Source of the DNA: Ruminiclostridium hungatei
GTDB taxonomy: Bacteria > Bacillota > Clostridia > Acetivibrionales > DSM-1351
Reading direction: 5' to 3'
Assembly: GCF_002051585.1 (NCBI RefSeq)
Contig: NZ_MZGX01000008.1
Location: forward strand, 1-64,000
Length of the DNA stretch: 64,000 nt
In this document: one piece after another, positions 34,342 through 43,628 of the stretch
How positions within the stretch are numbered: position 1 is the first letter of the stretch
How the letters are laid out: each line of letters begins with the position of its first letter
The notes under the pieces: generated by a model
What the model was told of the DNA's origin: nothing
Database searches by the model: none
What the model saw: the letters and a program-made list of their open reading frames with translations, nothing else
Position numbers and translations under genes: made by a program

Positions 34342-35273
34342 TGTTTTTCCTCCCCGGTAGCAGTTACCTTCATGAATATATCTTCAAGGTTTCCGTCCAA
34401 TTGATTAAAAGCAGTTACAGGTATATTTTGCTGGATCAGCCTCACCAGCAGAGCATTCATGAAATGCTCGTCACCTTTAAAGGAAGCCTCCACTTCGTTT
34501 TCACTCACCCGGTTCACACCATCCAAATCAGGATATTCCTGAAGAATTCTTACGGCTTCGTCAAGCTTGTCTATAACCCTTATCCTGATGGTTTGAGCAT
34601 GATATACCTTGCGGGTAATCTCCTCTACCGTACCGCTCATTACAATTCTGCCTTTTTCTATTATGCCTATGGCTGTACACAGTTCTGCAAGCTCCGGCAG
34701 GATATGGGAGCTGACTATTATAGTCTTCCCCATACTTTTCAAAGTTCTCAGTATTTCCTTCATTTCAATTCTTGCCCTGGGGTCCATGCCTGAAGCAGGC
34801 TCATCCAGAATCAGCAGGTCGGGATTGTGCACCAGGCTTCTGGCCAGGCAGAGACGCTGTTTCATTCCTCTGGACAGGGAGTCTACATAAAAATCCCTTT
34901 TGTCCGACAAATCCACAAGCTCCAGCAGGTCCTGGCACACCTTTTTACTTTCGCTGCCGGTAATATTGTAAATAGATGAATAGAACTCCAGGTACTCCAT
35001 TACCTTCAAATCATCATAAACTCCAAAGAAGTCAGGCATATAGCCTATTTTCCGCTTCAGCTCCCTGGGTTTGTTTATTACATCTATACCATCTGCATAT
35101 ACCTTTCCGGAGGTTGCATCCAAAAGTCCGCATACTATTCTCATGGTGGTTGTCTTGCCTGCTCCGTTCGGTCCTACAAAGCCGAATATCTCTCCTTTTG
35201 GTATATGAAGATTCAAGCCGTCAACAGCACGAAATCTTCCATAATTCTTGTAAAGCTTCTCTATTCTGAGCAT
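34338..35273 (-). CDS. ABC transporter ATP-binding protein
   Basis: The protein has 311 residues with Walker A GPNGAGKTTT (35-44), a Q-loop region GYMPDFFGVYDDL, signature LSRGMKQRL, Walker B LLILDEPASGMDP and the H-loop SSHILPEL. A C-terminal extension of about 80 residues is typical of CcmA/NatA-like exporters. It shares one base with the gene before and four with the permease gene after. It powers the permease encoded at 33445-34341. Confidence 0.9.
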   Translation of the reverse strand: MLRIEKLYKNYGRFRAVDGLNLHIPKGEIFGFVGPNGAGKTTTMRIVCGLLDATSGKVYADGIDVINKPRELKRKIGYMPDFFGVYDDLKVMEYLEFYSSIYNITGSESKKVCQDLLELVDLSDKRDFYVDSLSRGMKQRLCLARSLVHNPDLLILDEPASGMDPRARIEMKEILRTLKSMGKTIIVSSHILPELAELCTAIGIIEKGRIVMSGTVEEITRKVYHAQTIRIRVIDKLDEAVRILQEYPDLDGVNRVSENEVEASFKGDEHFMNALLVRLIQQNIPVTAFNQLDGNLEDIFMKVTATGEEKQ

Positions 35274-37660
35274 TATTTATTCCTCCCTTTTGCAGACATT
35301 TGAGGCAGCCCTATTTCACCGTCGGTAACTTCAAGTCTGAGCTTTACTGTGTTGTCGGAAGACAAATAAGCCCTGAGTTTTTCTCCGCTGATTTTAATAT
35401 CGTCCACAGGCTCGTATATCTCCTCACCGATATTATATATCATATAGCTGGAATTGGTGGCCTTGGTATTTTTCCCAGAGGCCTTCACTTCCATCTCCTC
35501 CACAAGCATGGCTTTATCTATCCTGAACACCACTTCAGCAGAACCGTTTCCAAAAAACCTCCTGGTGTTCATATCAAAATTAACATTTGAGGTGTTAATC
35601 ACTTCATAAGGCACAAAGCCCATGGGATATTCCAGTGTATCTCCGTCCGCGAACCTGATGTCTACCGGCATTATAAGAATATTCCGTTCATTCTTTTTGG
35701 CCTGTACGTCGTTTACCAGCATAGTACTGTGAACCTGGGTCTTGGAAAAACCAATAAATTTAATGCCGTCTATCTGTGAACTTCCATAGTTATACAATCT
35801 CTGAAGTATGTTCCCTTCCTGCCTCAGATCCATCATTCTCTTCTGGTCCACGGTGCTTTGTCCCGTCAGACCCGCATTATTCCTGAAATAGACATCATTT
35901 ACTATTTCGTACATATTGCCAAAGTGGTTGTTTGCATTAAGCTTTGCCAAATCAACGGTTTCTCCTTTTTTGAGGCTTCTGACTATATAGTAGCCGTCAG
36001 GCAGCAGCAGCAGGCAATCCTCCAAATCCATGGCAGTGGAATTTTTAATAGTACCTGAGATTTTACCGTTCTTTAAGCTCAGATTTGTTTCAAGCCTGCC
36101 CAGTTCAAGAGAAGCCTCCTGTATCTGTATAATCTTGGTCTCCAGCAGGCTGCTGTTTTTATACTCTATTCCGCTGTCTTCACCTGTATGGATTTTTGCT
36201 TCCTGCACCTCTGTTTTAGTTTCACGGTCACTGTAATAATTATTTGCAACAGGAATGAAACGGTCACCGCTCTGGCTTGTCAGTTTGACCTTTGATTTGT
36301 TTGTGTTCAATATGCCGGCATAGGTGTCTGTGGAGACATTTCCTTTATTGTCAATATTTATATATGAAATCACGTTTGTGGTTATTTTGCCCAATCTTGT
36401 GCCGCTGCCTGTTATATACACTATCCCGGCGAAAACCACAGCCAGCACCGGCACTGTCAGCCACATCCATTCACGTTTGTCCAGCCTTTTAAGTATAAAA
36501 TAGCTCAACGGGGCTACAACCAGTATGTAGGCAAGCAAAATCAGATAAAAACTGGAGGTTCTTGCGGTTGCCATCTCTGAAAACATGTTCACGGCCTGCT
36601 GAAGGCCATAAATATCATTATTGAAATAAGTCACACCATTGTTAATATTATTTGTACTTGTCAGGCTCGGATTTACAAGTGCCAGGATTTTTTCCATAAA
36701 AACAGTGTTATTATTCCAGTTTACAAAGGGGGCCTTTCCAAGATCAAAGGCCAGAATTCCCACAACCCCCGTACCCTTTTCATTAGCCTGCACAAGGCTT
36801 ACATTCTTGTCCTCCAATAAAACCGCACTGTCTTTTACTGAAAGAGAAAGCACGTCCAGCCTGGCTTCATTTTTGTTATCACCGTTTGTAGCAAGCTCGT
36901 AAATTTTCGAGGTGGCTATCTCCTGCATACTTCCTTGGGAGCCCTGAATAAAATCGTCCTTGAAAGCCGACAAGGTCTTATTATACTTAGACCCTGTTCC
37001 CACGATTAATGTTCCGCCGTTTTTCACCCACTGTTTTAAAATTTCATATTGGCCCTTGCTCAGACGGGAGGTGTCGAAATCGTTAATTACCAGAATATTA
37101 AAGGCTTTCAGTGTAAAAATATCCTCTGGAAAATTCTTTTCATCAAGCTTTATGGTTTTTGTAATCAAAGACATTCCTGTAGAAGCAGGAGCTGAATTGA
37201 TATAGGAAAGACTGTCGAAATCATCACTTAAAATCCCTATAAAAGTTGTGATGTTATTTGAGGCCACAGTTGTAATGGAATCCTCATATACCTTGTGGTC
37301 ACCGTCATAAATGTTTACAGAATACTTGGAACGGTTGTCGTTTCCGATGGGAACATTTATGGTAATGAGCTTTTCGGCGCCCTTTTGAAGGCTCACGGGT
37401 TTCACATAGCTCATATACTTGCCCGGCGAGCTTGGAACACGGATTTCCACTTCACCGTCAATGTCCTTGTAGTTGTTTTTAATGCTGATATTTACAGGTG
37501 TTGAGAAGCCAATCTTATAATTGTCGTTAAATCCAACATTGAGTTTAACCTCAAGTTTGTTTTCATCCTTGGCTGTTTCGGCAGCCCCGGCGGAAAAACC
37601 CGAAAAAATTGCGGAAAAAATAATAACTGACGCAACTAAAACTTTAAATAAATTTTTCAT
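35273..37660 (-). CDS. Large exported membrane protein of the ABC/vWA cluster
   Basis: The ATG at 37658-37660 starts a signal peptide (MKNLFKVLVASVIIFSAIFS); the longer upstream frame has no ribosome site. The protein then has 795 residues. The first 370 are extracytosolic, with Ig-like and amidotransferase-like pieces (NILVINDFDTSRLSKGQYEI, GGTLIVGTGSKYNKTLS). Two helices follow (LILLAYILVVAPLSYFILKR and WLTVPVLAVVFAGIVYI), then a large beta-rich outer domain. I do not recognise a named family. It resembles the periplasmic or membrane partners of gliding-type ABC transporters. It is the first gene of the run and probably sets the role of the complex. Confidence 0.75.
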   Translation of the reverse strand: MKNLFKVLVASVIIFSAIFSGFSAGAAETAKDENKLEVKLNVGFNDNYKIGFSTPVNISIKNNYKDIDGEVEIRVPSSPGKYMSYVKPVSLQKGAEKLITINVPIGNDNRSKYSVNIYDGDHKVYEDSITTVASNNITTFIGILSDDFDSLSYINSAPASTGMSLITKTIKLDEKNFPEDIFTLKAFNILVINDFDTSRLSKGQYEILKQWVKNGGTLIVGTGSKYNKTLSAFKDDFIQGSQGSMQEIATSKIYELATNGDNKNEARLDVLSLSVKDSAVLLEDKNVSLVQANEKGTGVVGILAFDLGKAPFVNWNNNTVFMEKILALVNPSLTSTNNINNGVTYFNNDIYGLQQAVNMFSEMATARTSSFYLILLAYILVVAPLSYFILKRLDKREWMWLTVPVLAVVFAGIVYITGSGTRLGKITTNVISYINIDNKGNVSTDTYAGILNTNKSKVKLTSQSGDRFIPVANNYYSDRETKTEVQEAKIHTGEDSGIEYKNSSLLETKIIQIQEASLELGRLETNLSLKNGKISGTIKNSTAMDLEDCLLLLPDGYYIVRSLKKGETVDLAKLNANNHFGNMYEIVNDVYFRNNAGLTGQSTVDQKRMMDLRQEGNILQRLYNYGSSQIDGIKFIGFSKTQVHSTMLVNDVQAKKNERNILIMPVDIRFADGDTLEYPMGFVPYEVINTSNVNFDMNTRRFFGNGSAEVVFRIDKAMLVEEMEVKASGKNTKATNSSYMIYNIGEEIYEPVDDIKISGEKLRAYLSSDNTVKLRLEVTDGEIGLPQMSAKGRNK

Positions 37661-37811
37661 CTGACTCTCTCTTTCTGTCTTTCTGTCTTTTGTGCTTCTT
37701 TGTCCAGCCCTCCCTATTATACCATATTGTGGATAGCCCACCAAGTTACAGAGTCTTAATTTTTCCTTAACAAATCATTTCTATTTTCTTTACACTTTCA
37801 GGCTGCTGAAA

Positions 37812-38408
37812 TCAGAAACCTGTAATATTGTTGAATGCTGACAGGCTTGAGGGCTGTACACAGGTCATTGCCTCACTCATAACGCATACACCTCCTGCCC
37901 CCGCCTCCAGAACTGCCCTTGACCTTTCCACGGTCATACCTCCTATAGCGTATACAGGTATATGTACAGCCCCGCAAACCTCCCTAAGAAAGTCAAGGCC
38001 CCTTGGAGCCAGCTCCTTCTTGCATTCGGTGGGAAATACATGTCCCGCTATAAGGTAGCCTGCTCCCAGACTTTGGGCCTCCAGAGCCTCTTGGGCAGAA
38101 TGTACCGAAGCACCTGTGCACCTGAAAGTGCTTATCCTGTCCCTGTGCTGTCTCAGCTCAGGCATTGACAGGTGCAAATAGGGAAGCTTCAAGCTCAAGG
38201 CAACCTCAACCTTATGGTTTACAATAAAATCCACCTTATATTGAAGACAAATTGAATTTATCTGTCTTGCCAGCAATGCATACTCCCGGTCTTCCATATC
38301 CTTTTCCCGGAGTAATATTGCACGAGGCCCGGCCTCCCGGGCCAATTGTCTGATACGGTCCAGAAAATGGTCCCTGCAAAGCTTCCTGTCGGTTACAATT
38401 ATCAGCAT
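37812..38408 (-). CDS. thiE: Thiamine-phosphate synthase
   Basis: The protein has 198 residues and folds as a TIM barrel of the ThiE/TenI family. Landmarks are AILLREKD for the substrate strand, VDFIVNH, LHLSMPEL, GYLIAGHVFPTECK for the phosphate loop, and YAIGGMT followed by GAGGVCVMS. It joins the pyrimidine pyrophosphate to the thiazole phosphate carboxylate to make thiamine phosphate. The ATG at 38406-38408 has GGAGAG just upstream; the longer frame adds nine residues. It lies downstream of thiH with a 218-bp gap that shows no TPP riboswitch. TenI-type activity cannot be excluded from sequence alone, since the two families are close. Confidence 0.82.
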   Translation of the reverse strand: MLIIVTDRKLCRDHFLDRIRQLAREAGPRAILLREKDMEDREYALLARQINSICLQYKVDFIVNHKVEVALSLKLPYLHLSMPELRQHRDRISTFRCTGASVHSAQEALEAQSLGAGYLIAGHVFPTECKKELAPRGLDFLREVCGAVHIPVYAIGGMTVERSRAVLEAGAGGVCVMSEAMTCVQPSSLSAFNNITGF

Positions 38409-38626
38409 ACTCTCTCCTGCACTCACTTTTTTCACCCCTGCATTCCCGGCTCCGTCAGCCTAGTGGTCTGTAACACCTAAAACTTATATTGCCCGGTCAG
38501 GAAAATTTTTTCAGGACCAGGCGGAGGAGGGCGGAATAATTGTTTTATTACAACTAACGACAACGACGTCCTGGAGAAATTTAACCGCCGGCAATGTATG
38601 AATTCAAATGTTACGGACCATTAGTG

Positions 38627-39772
38627 CTATACTCTGATATAGTCGTTATAAACCGGCTGCAGCCCTCTTCTCTCAATCATTTCATGCACCTGGGCCACAC
38701 TTCGGGAATCTGAAATCTCAAACTGCCCGTCTCCCTTCCCGGGCTGCTTGTGCCCTCCTACGCCAACACTGACACCTGCCGAAATTTTTGTAGCTGCCAG
38801 ACCTATGATATTATCTCTGAATTTCGGCTTTTCCCTGGTGGAAATAGTAATTCCTGCAAAGGGCATGAAAAGCCGGTAGGCCAGCATGACCTGCAAAAGC
38901 TGTCTTTCATGCACATGGTTTGGGTTGCCGGTCCGGCTGTTTATATAAGGCCTCAGACGAGGTACTGAAAAAGCTATTTCTGCGTGGGGATACTTTTGCT
39001 GTAAAAAATAAGCATGGAGTCCTGCCCCATACGCATCCCTTCTGAAATCATCAAGTCCCAGCAGTGCCCCTATCCCCACGCCCCGCATTCCTCCAAGCAA
39101 GGCTCTCTCCTGTGCGTTGAAGCGATACGGAAATACTCTTTTGGGCCCTTTCAGATGCACCTGTTCATATTTGCCGGTATTATACGTTTCCTGATAAACC
39201 GAAACAAAATCTGCTCCACATTCATGGAGATAGGCATACTCCTGGGAATTTAACGGATATATTTCAATGCCCACGGTTGAAAAATACCCGGCGGCCAGCT
39301 TCACCGCTTCGCCGATGTATTCCGTACCTGAAGCTGTCCGGGATTCTCCCGTCAGTATAAGAATCTCTTTGAGCCCGGTAGCCGAAATAGTCTGCAGTTC
39401 CTCGGCTATTTCCTCCATGGACAGCCTGCCCCGGTGAATTTTATTGCTGCAGTTGAAGCCGCAGTACACACACTCATTTTCGCAATAGTTTGATATATAT
39501 AACGGCGTAAACAGACTTACGGAGTTCCCGAAATACCTTCTGGTATTTCCCAGGGCCTTGTGTGCCAGAGTCTCAAGATATGGCTCCGCCGCCGGTGACA
39601 GGACGGCTGCAAAATCAAAGGGCGTGAGTCTCTCCTTGTGCAGGGCCTGTTCCACCTCCCTTCCTGAAAATCCGTTGTAATCAAATTCTGAAAGCATGGA
39701 AAGCACCCGGCCCATAATATCCGAATCAACAGCTTCCATACCGTCTGCATAGCTCATATGACCTGTTTCCAT
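38627..39772 (-). CDS. thiH: 2-iminoacetate synthase (radical SAM)
   Basis: The protein has 381 residues. The radical SAM cluster motif is YCENECVYCGF (about residues 90-100). Other ThiH features are ILTGESRTAS, SVYQETYN, GALLGLDDFRRDAYG and ISTREKPKFRDN near the end. The enzyme splits tyrosine and yields dehydroglycine for the thiazole ring; oxygen-sensitive ThiH replaces ThiO in anaerobes, as expected here. GGGAGGATAAA lies before the ATG. It is the fourth gene of the thiS-thiF-thiG-thiH run. Confidence 0.92.
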   Translation of the reverse strand: METGHMSYADGMEAVDSDIMGRVLSMLSEFDYNGFSGREVEQALHKERLTPFDFAAVLSPAAEPYLETLAHKALGNTRRYFGNSVSLFTPLYISNYCENECVYCGFNCSNKIHRGRLSMEEIAEELQTISATGLKEILILTGESRTASGTEYIGEAVKLAAGYFSTVGIEIYPLNSQEYAYLHECGADFVSVYQETYNTGKYEQVHLKGPKRVFPYRFNAQERALLGGMRGVGIGALLGLDDFRRDAYGAGLHAYFLQQKYPHAEIAFSVPRLRPYINSRTGNPNHVHERQLLQVMLAYRLFMPFAGITISTREKPKFRDNIIGLAATKISAGVSVGVGGHKQPGKGDGQFEISDSRSVAQVHEMIERRGLQPVYNDYIRV

Positions 39773-39837
39773 TTTATCCTCCCTCTCTGCTCCGCTGAAA
39801 CACTGGCATTTTGCAACCTGGCAGCCCTCCCGCCGGT

Positions 39838-40605
39838 TTAATCCTCAAGAAAGCCCGTCAGCGGACTGGAGGCCTCCCCACTGTGTTCCAGAACTCTTCC
39901 CGGGCCTGCCAGATATGCATCCCGCCCCGCCCTGATGGCCTGTTTAAAAGCCCTTGCCATAAGTGCCACATTTCCAGCCGTGGCTACCGCTGTATTGCAC
40001 ATCACTGCTGCGACCCCCAGCTCCATGGCTTCACAGGCCTGGGAAGGGCGGCCTATGCCCGCATCCACAATAATGGGCAGATCTATTTCGTCAATGAGGA
40101 TTTTTATAAATTCCTTTGTTACAAGGCCCTTGTTGCTGCCTATGGGAGAGGCCAGCGGCATAACTGCAGCAGCTCCCGCATTTTGCAGCTCCCTTGCCAC
40201 ATTCAGGTCGGGATACATGTATGGCAGCACTGTAAAGCCTTCTCTTGCCAGCAGTTCCGTAGCTCTTATGGTTTCATAGTTATCGGGCAGGAGATACCTG
40301 GAATCGCGGATTACTTCCACCTTTACAAAGCTGCCGCAGCCCAGTTCCCTTGACAGGCGGGCAATCCTCAGAGCCTCTTCCGCAGTTCTTGCTCCGGAGG
40401 TATTGGGCAGCAGGGTAATGCCTTTTGGTATGTAGTCCAGAATATTTTCTTCTCCCCCCATATTTGCCCGTCTCAGCGCAAGGGTCAATATTTCTGCCTC
40501 TCCCTGCTCTATTACTGCTTTTACGATTTCAAGAGAAAATTTGCCCGAACCCAGTATAAATCTTGAATTGAATTCATGGCCTGCTATTACTAATGTATCA
40601 TTCAT
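39838..40605 (-). CDS. thiG: Thiazole synthase
   Basis: The protein has 255 residues and is a typical full-length ThiG barrel. [12 protein letters not shown] lies near the N-terminus, and [20 protein letters not shown] contains the region before the Schiff-base lysine. [43 protein letters not shown] and [17 protein letters not shown] are near-invariant in the family. It makes the thiazole from deoxyxylulose phosphate, dehydroglycine and ThiS-thiocarboxylate. GGAAAGGAAGCG lies before the ATG, and the gene follows thiF after 67 bp. Confidence 0.93.
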   Translation of the reverse strand: MNDTLVIAGHEFNSRFILGSGKFSLEIVKAVIEQGEAEILTLALRRANMGGEENILDYIPKGITLLPNTSGARTAEEALRIARLSRELGCGSFVKVEVIRDSRYLLPDNYETIRATELLAREGFTVLPYMYPDLNVARELQNAGAAAVMPLASPIGSNKGLVTKEFIKILIDEIDLPIIVDAGIGRPSQACEAMELGVAAVMCNTAVATAGNVALMARAFKQAIRAGRDAYLAGPGRVLEHSGEASSPLTGFLED

Positions 40606-40672
40606 TTACGCTTCCTTTCCTTTCATTATGGTATAGCCCGAGCCCCATTGGGGGAGGGCCTGAAATTATTCC

Positions 40673-41476
40673 CTAAACCTGGTCCGCACCCACCAGCAGG
40701 CGCAGTACCATATTTGCCTGATGTCCCGCACATATCATGACTCTTGGAGCCATCAGCCCGTTTCCGACGCCGGCTCCGTTCTCAAGGTCCCCGCATACAT
40801 ACAGGCGTTTCATGGGCTGGACGGTTCTTATGAGGTTGGAGCTGTCATAGCCCGCCATACCCGATGCCGCCACAAGCTTTACAGTCTTCAGTTCTTTGAG
40901 TGCAGTATTTACAAGGACAGCCTTGGAGTCAGGCCTGTCAAAGGCTTCGCATATAATGTCATAGCCTTCAAAAAGCTCCTTGACATTGCTTCCTGTCACT
41001 CTGACATTTCTTGTCTTAACACTTATAAAAGGATTAATAGCTTCAAGCTGACTTTTCAGTGCCCGGGTTTTGAGCAGCCCCAGATGGCCGATATTATAGC
41101 ATTGCCTGTTAAGATTGCTGGGCTCCACGATGTCAAAATCCACCAGCAGCAGTTGTCCCACCCCAATTCTGGCAAGCATCACTGCAATGTTGGAGCCCAG
41201 GCCCCCTAGGCCCGCAATAGCCACCTTGCCGCTTTTTATCCTGCTGTGTACCCCGGGGGTGTGTCTTGCCGCCAGCATGCTTTCAAGCTCTTCCCTTTGC
41301 GGCATTGCTCCCTTTGTGATTATATTCAGAATATCATTTTCGGTTATGGGGCGGTCCCCGTCTATTTGAAAGCCGTTGAAGATTATGATATCCGTGGGCT
41401 TCCCGTATTTCTCACGGACCTTGTATGCCGTAGTCTCTTCAGCCTGAACCTCTCTGCCGTTAAGTATGAATTTCAT
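40673..41476 (-). CDS. thiF: ThiS adenylyltransferase with N-terminal ThiS-like domain
   Basis: The protein has 267 residues. The first 65 look like a ubiquitin-fold ThiS-type domain (MKFILNGREVQAEETTAYKV) but lack the terminal GG. From about residue 82 there is an E1-like Rossmann domain with VAIAGLGGLGSN, LLVDFDIVEPSNLNRQCY and EAFDRPDSK. It activates ThiS by adenylation before sulfur transfer. The CxxC zinc motifs of larger E1-like enzymes are absent, as in the short clostridial ThiF type. The fused domain may dock the enzyme to ThiG or mimic ThiS; this is inferred. It starts three bases after the thiS stop. Confidence 0.88.
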   Translation of the reverse strand: MKFILNGREVQAEETTAYKVREKYGKPTDIIIFNGFQIDGDRPITENDILNIITKGAMPQREELESMLAARHTPGVHSRIKSGKVAIAGLGGLGSNIAVMLARIGVGQLLLVDFDIVEPSNLNRQCYNIGHLGLLKTRALKSQLEAINPFISVKTRNVRVTGSNVKELFEGYDIICEAFDRPDSKAVLVNTALKELKTVKLVAASGMAGYDSSNLIRTVQPMKRLYVCGDLENGAGVGNGLMAPRVMICAGHQANMVLRLLVGADQV

Positions 41477-41479
41477 ATG

Positions 41480-41674
41480 TCAGCCTCCGCCCACAAATCT
41501 CACAACCTCCATCTCGGCTGCATCATCCACCAGGGTATCGCAATAGACTGATTTTGGAATAATCTCTCCGTTAAGCTCCACCGCTATGGTATCAATATTG
41601 TAGCCGGAAGCTTTTAAAAAATTGTCAAGGTGCTGCGTTTCTTCAAGCTTTATGTACTGTCCGTTTAATTTCAT
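41480..41674 (-). CDS. thiS: Sulfur carrier protein ThiS
   Basis: The protein has 64 residues, begins MKLNGQYIKLEETQHLDNFL and ends VVRFVGGG, with the C-terminal GG that receives AMP and then sulfur. This is the normal size for a ThiS. The ATG at 41672-41674 is chosen for GGGAGGG six bases upstream; the longer frame would start inside the terminator hairpin. It is the first gene of the thiS-thiF-thiG-thiH cluster. Confidence 0.9.
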   Translation of the reverse strand: MKLNGQYIKLEETQHLDNFLKASGYNIDTIAVELNGEIIPKSVYCDTLVDDAAEMEVVRFVGGG

Positions 41675-41709
41675 CGTTTTCCCTCCCAGGAGTAATATAG
41701 GACCTAAAC

Positions 41710-41767
41710 AAAAAAGCACAAAACAAGAAACACCCTTTCGGTGGTGTTCCCCATTTTGTGCTTTTTT
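41710..41767. terminator. Long bidirectional hairpin between the ABC permease and thiS
   Basis: AAAAAAGCACAAAA pairs perfectly with TTTTGTGCTTTTTT, and an inner stem (GGAACACC with GGGTGTTTC) extends it. Both sides provide T-tracts. It should end the ABC permease transcript. It also lies 36 bp before the thiS start, so a role in thi expression is possible. It does not contain the conserved TPP-riboswitch boxes. Confidence 0.75.
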
Positions 41768-41848
41768 AATTGTCTTAAATTTTACCGCATCATACCCCTG
41801 CTGTCAATACAGGAGCTGCTGCCTATTCTGAAACGCTGAAGGCCGCCT

Positions 41849-43513
41849 TCAGGAGTCCGTCTCCAGGTCCCTCCAGGTAGTTCTGAAGGAATAGTTCCAG
41901 ACTATAATTGTAATAACTGCCGAAACTGCAATGTTTGCTGTAACACCAAATGGTATGAAGCCTGCGCCGAAGTGCAGCGCAGCCATAAGACCGGCTACAA
42001 GCATCAGCAGAAAGCTCATGCTGGCATTGGTTCCCTGCTGCATATTGCTGAAATCCTGTGAAAAGGGCAGTTGCCTGTTGGCCGCCTTAAAAAAGCATAA
42101 GAGCAGCAGCAGCATGTTTACAAGCATCAACAGCACGTCGGGTATTATCCGTACACCGTATAAAAAAATGTATATAATGCTCAGAAAAGTCATCAGAGGA
42201 ATATTGTATTTAAATACAAAGGCTTTAAGGGCCCCCTTTAGGATAAGTGCGGGCTTTTCTACCGGAAATGCCCTGTATATCCATGCTCCTTTGAATTTTT
42301 CGCTTCTGTTTATAAAACTCACAGAGATACTTGCCATTGCCACGCCAAAATACATGCTTAAAAAGCTGCTGCTGGTTTTCAATCCTTTGTAGGCTTCAAC
42401 GAAACTGCCGTGGGAGAAGCTGATAAATACAAAGATAAGCGGCATGATAAAAGCAAAGGCCAGACTTGGATAAAGCTGGAGCTTCAGCTTCCTTTCACTG
42501 GATATCATATCCCGGGTGAAGTTGTAGACAGCTCTCTCCTGCCTGTCAGGACAAAGCCATTCTGAAACCAGTCTCTGAAGGCCTGAGTTTCTTCGCCCTT
42601 TGTTACCCTTGCCCTCGTTATTGTTCAGCTTCTGAAGATTCTTTTCAAAGTATGGCATAATGAATTTTATGTAGATGGCAAAGGCCAGCACCGGCACCAC
42701 CACCGCAAGAGCTGTTGAACCCAGATAGAAGCCGGTGGCTTTTTGCTCCGTCAGCATGGCAAGCGGTGACGCAAACCAGGTGGTAGGAATCAAATAGTTC
42801 CACCACTTTGGAGTAAAGCTTATATTGATTTGAGAAATGTTGAACATCCTGCTTATGAACTGGTAGCCTATAGTCATACATATCATCAGGGCTATTTGAA
42901 AATAGTTGATGATATCCTTGAGCTTCTCACCGTCAAACAGGCTCAGGATTATATAGTAAAATATTGAAGTCAGGAACATTACCAGACAGCATATGAGTAT
43001 CATCTCCAGAAACAGTACCAGGAAGAAACCCGACCCATATCTGAAAATGCACATAATCATGGTAGGACCTGAAAGGGTAAGGGTTATTCTCATCAGATAA
43101 TACAGAATATGTATTGTCTTGGCAAGCTTGATGGTTTTTTCCTTAATCGGTCTTGGCAGCAGTATGTTCTTATCCTTTACATCCAGCAGTACCGTTGAAA
43201 AATCCGATATCATGGTGGCCAGTATCATAAAAATAATCATACCCAGCACAATATTCATTTTATAAAAGGTTTGAAAGGGTATCCAGACAAAAATTGAAAT
43301 CATCAGTCCCATGAAACCGTATATTAACATGGAAAGCAAAGGTATGTTCCTGCTCTCGATATCCTTTTTGTTGGACAGCAATGTGGGTACATTTCTGGAA
43401 TCAAGAGTAAGTTTTACCTTGAGTATCATTCTCAACTGGGAATAATCTCCGTCATTTTTTTTCAGAATTGCGGCAGCCTTATCCAGCAGCCTTAACAAAA
43501 CAAACTCTTTCAT
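41849..43513 (-). CDS. ABC-2 type permease, large single-chain form
   Basis: The ATG at 43511-43513 is preferred because GGGAGGT lies three bases upstream; a much longer frame would run through the leader repeat. The product has 554 residues and about 12 hydrophobic segments, for example MLIYGFMGLMISIFVWIPF, LVLFLEMILICCLVMFLTSI and TANIAVSAVITIIVWNYSF. The size and double set of helices suggest two ABC-2 halves in one chain. The ATPase encoded just upstream (43629-44405) is its likely partner. The substrate is unknown. Confidence 0.78.
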   Translation of the reverse strand: MKEFVLLRLLDKAAAILKKNDGDYSQLRMILKVKLTLDSRNVPTLLSNKKDIESRNIPLLSMLIYGFMGLMISIFVWIPFQTFYKMNIVLGMIIFMILATMISDFSTVLLDVKDKNILLPRPIKEKTIKLAKTIHILYYLMRITLTLSGPTMIMCIFRYGSGFFLVLFLEMILICCLVMFLTSIFYYIILSLFDGEKLKDIINYFQIALMICMTIGYQFISRMFNISQINISFTPKWWNYLIPTTWFASPLAMLTEQKATGFYLGSTALAVVVPVLAFAIYIKFIMPYFEKNLQKLNNNEGKGNKGRRNSGLQRLVSEWLCPDRQERAVYNFTRDMISSERKLKLQLYPSLAFAFIMPLIFVFISFSHGSFVEAYKGLKTSSSFLSMYFGVAMASISVSFINRSEKFKGAWIYRAFPVEKPALILKGALKAFVFKYNIPLMTFLSIIYIFLYGVRIIPDVLLMLVNMLLLLLCFFKAANRQLPFSQDFSNMQQGTNASMSFLLMLVAGLMAALHFGAGFIPFGVTANIAVSAVITIIVWNYSFRTTWRDLETDS

Positions 43514-43515
43514 TC

Positions 43516-43595
43516 TACCTCCCATCTGCACGCATAGCGTGTACACAAATATTAATGAAAGACACCCTGACTTACCAAATGTATATTTCACGCTA
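43516..43595 (-). repeat. Leader repeat B with a hairpin touching the permease ribosome site
   Basis: TGCACGCATAGCGTGTA (43527-43543) is the counterpart of the palindrome at 31525-31541. Both stem positions that differ keep pairing (one G-C to A-T change, one A-T to G-T). The flanks (GTACACAAATA, TAATGAAAGACAC, GACTT and CCA with ATGTAT) also match. It lies between the ATPase stop and the permease start. Confidence 0.65.
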
Positions 43596-43628
43596 ACTCC
43601 AAACTGCGGCAGTGAAACTTCAAGTTTT

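Noticed and set aside
41710..41767. TPP riboswitch before thiS
   Set aside because: The hairpin lacks the conserved CUGAGA and ACCUGA boxes; it fits a terminator.
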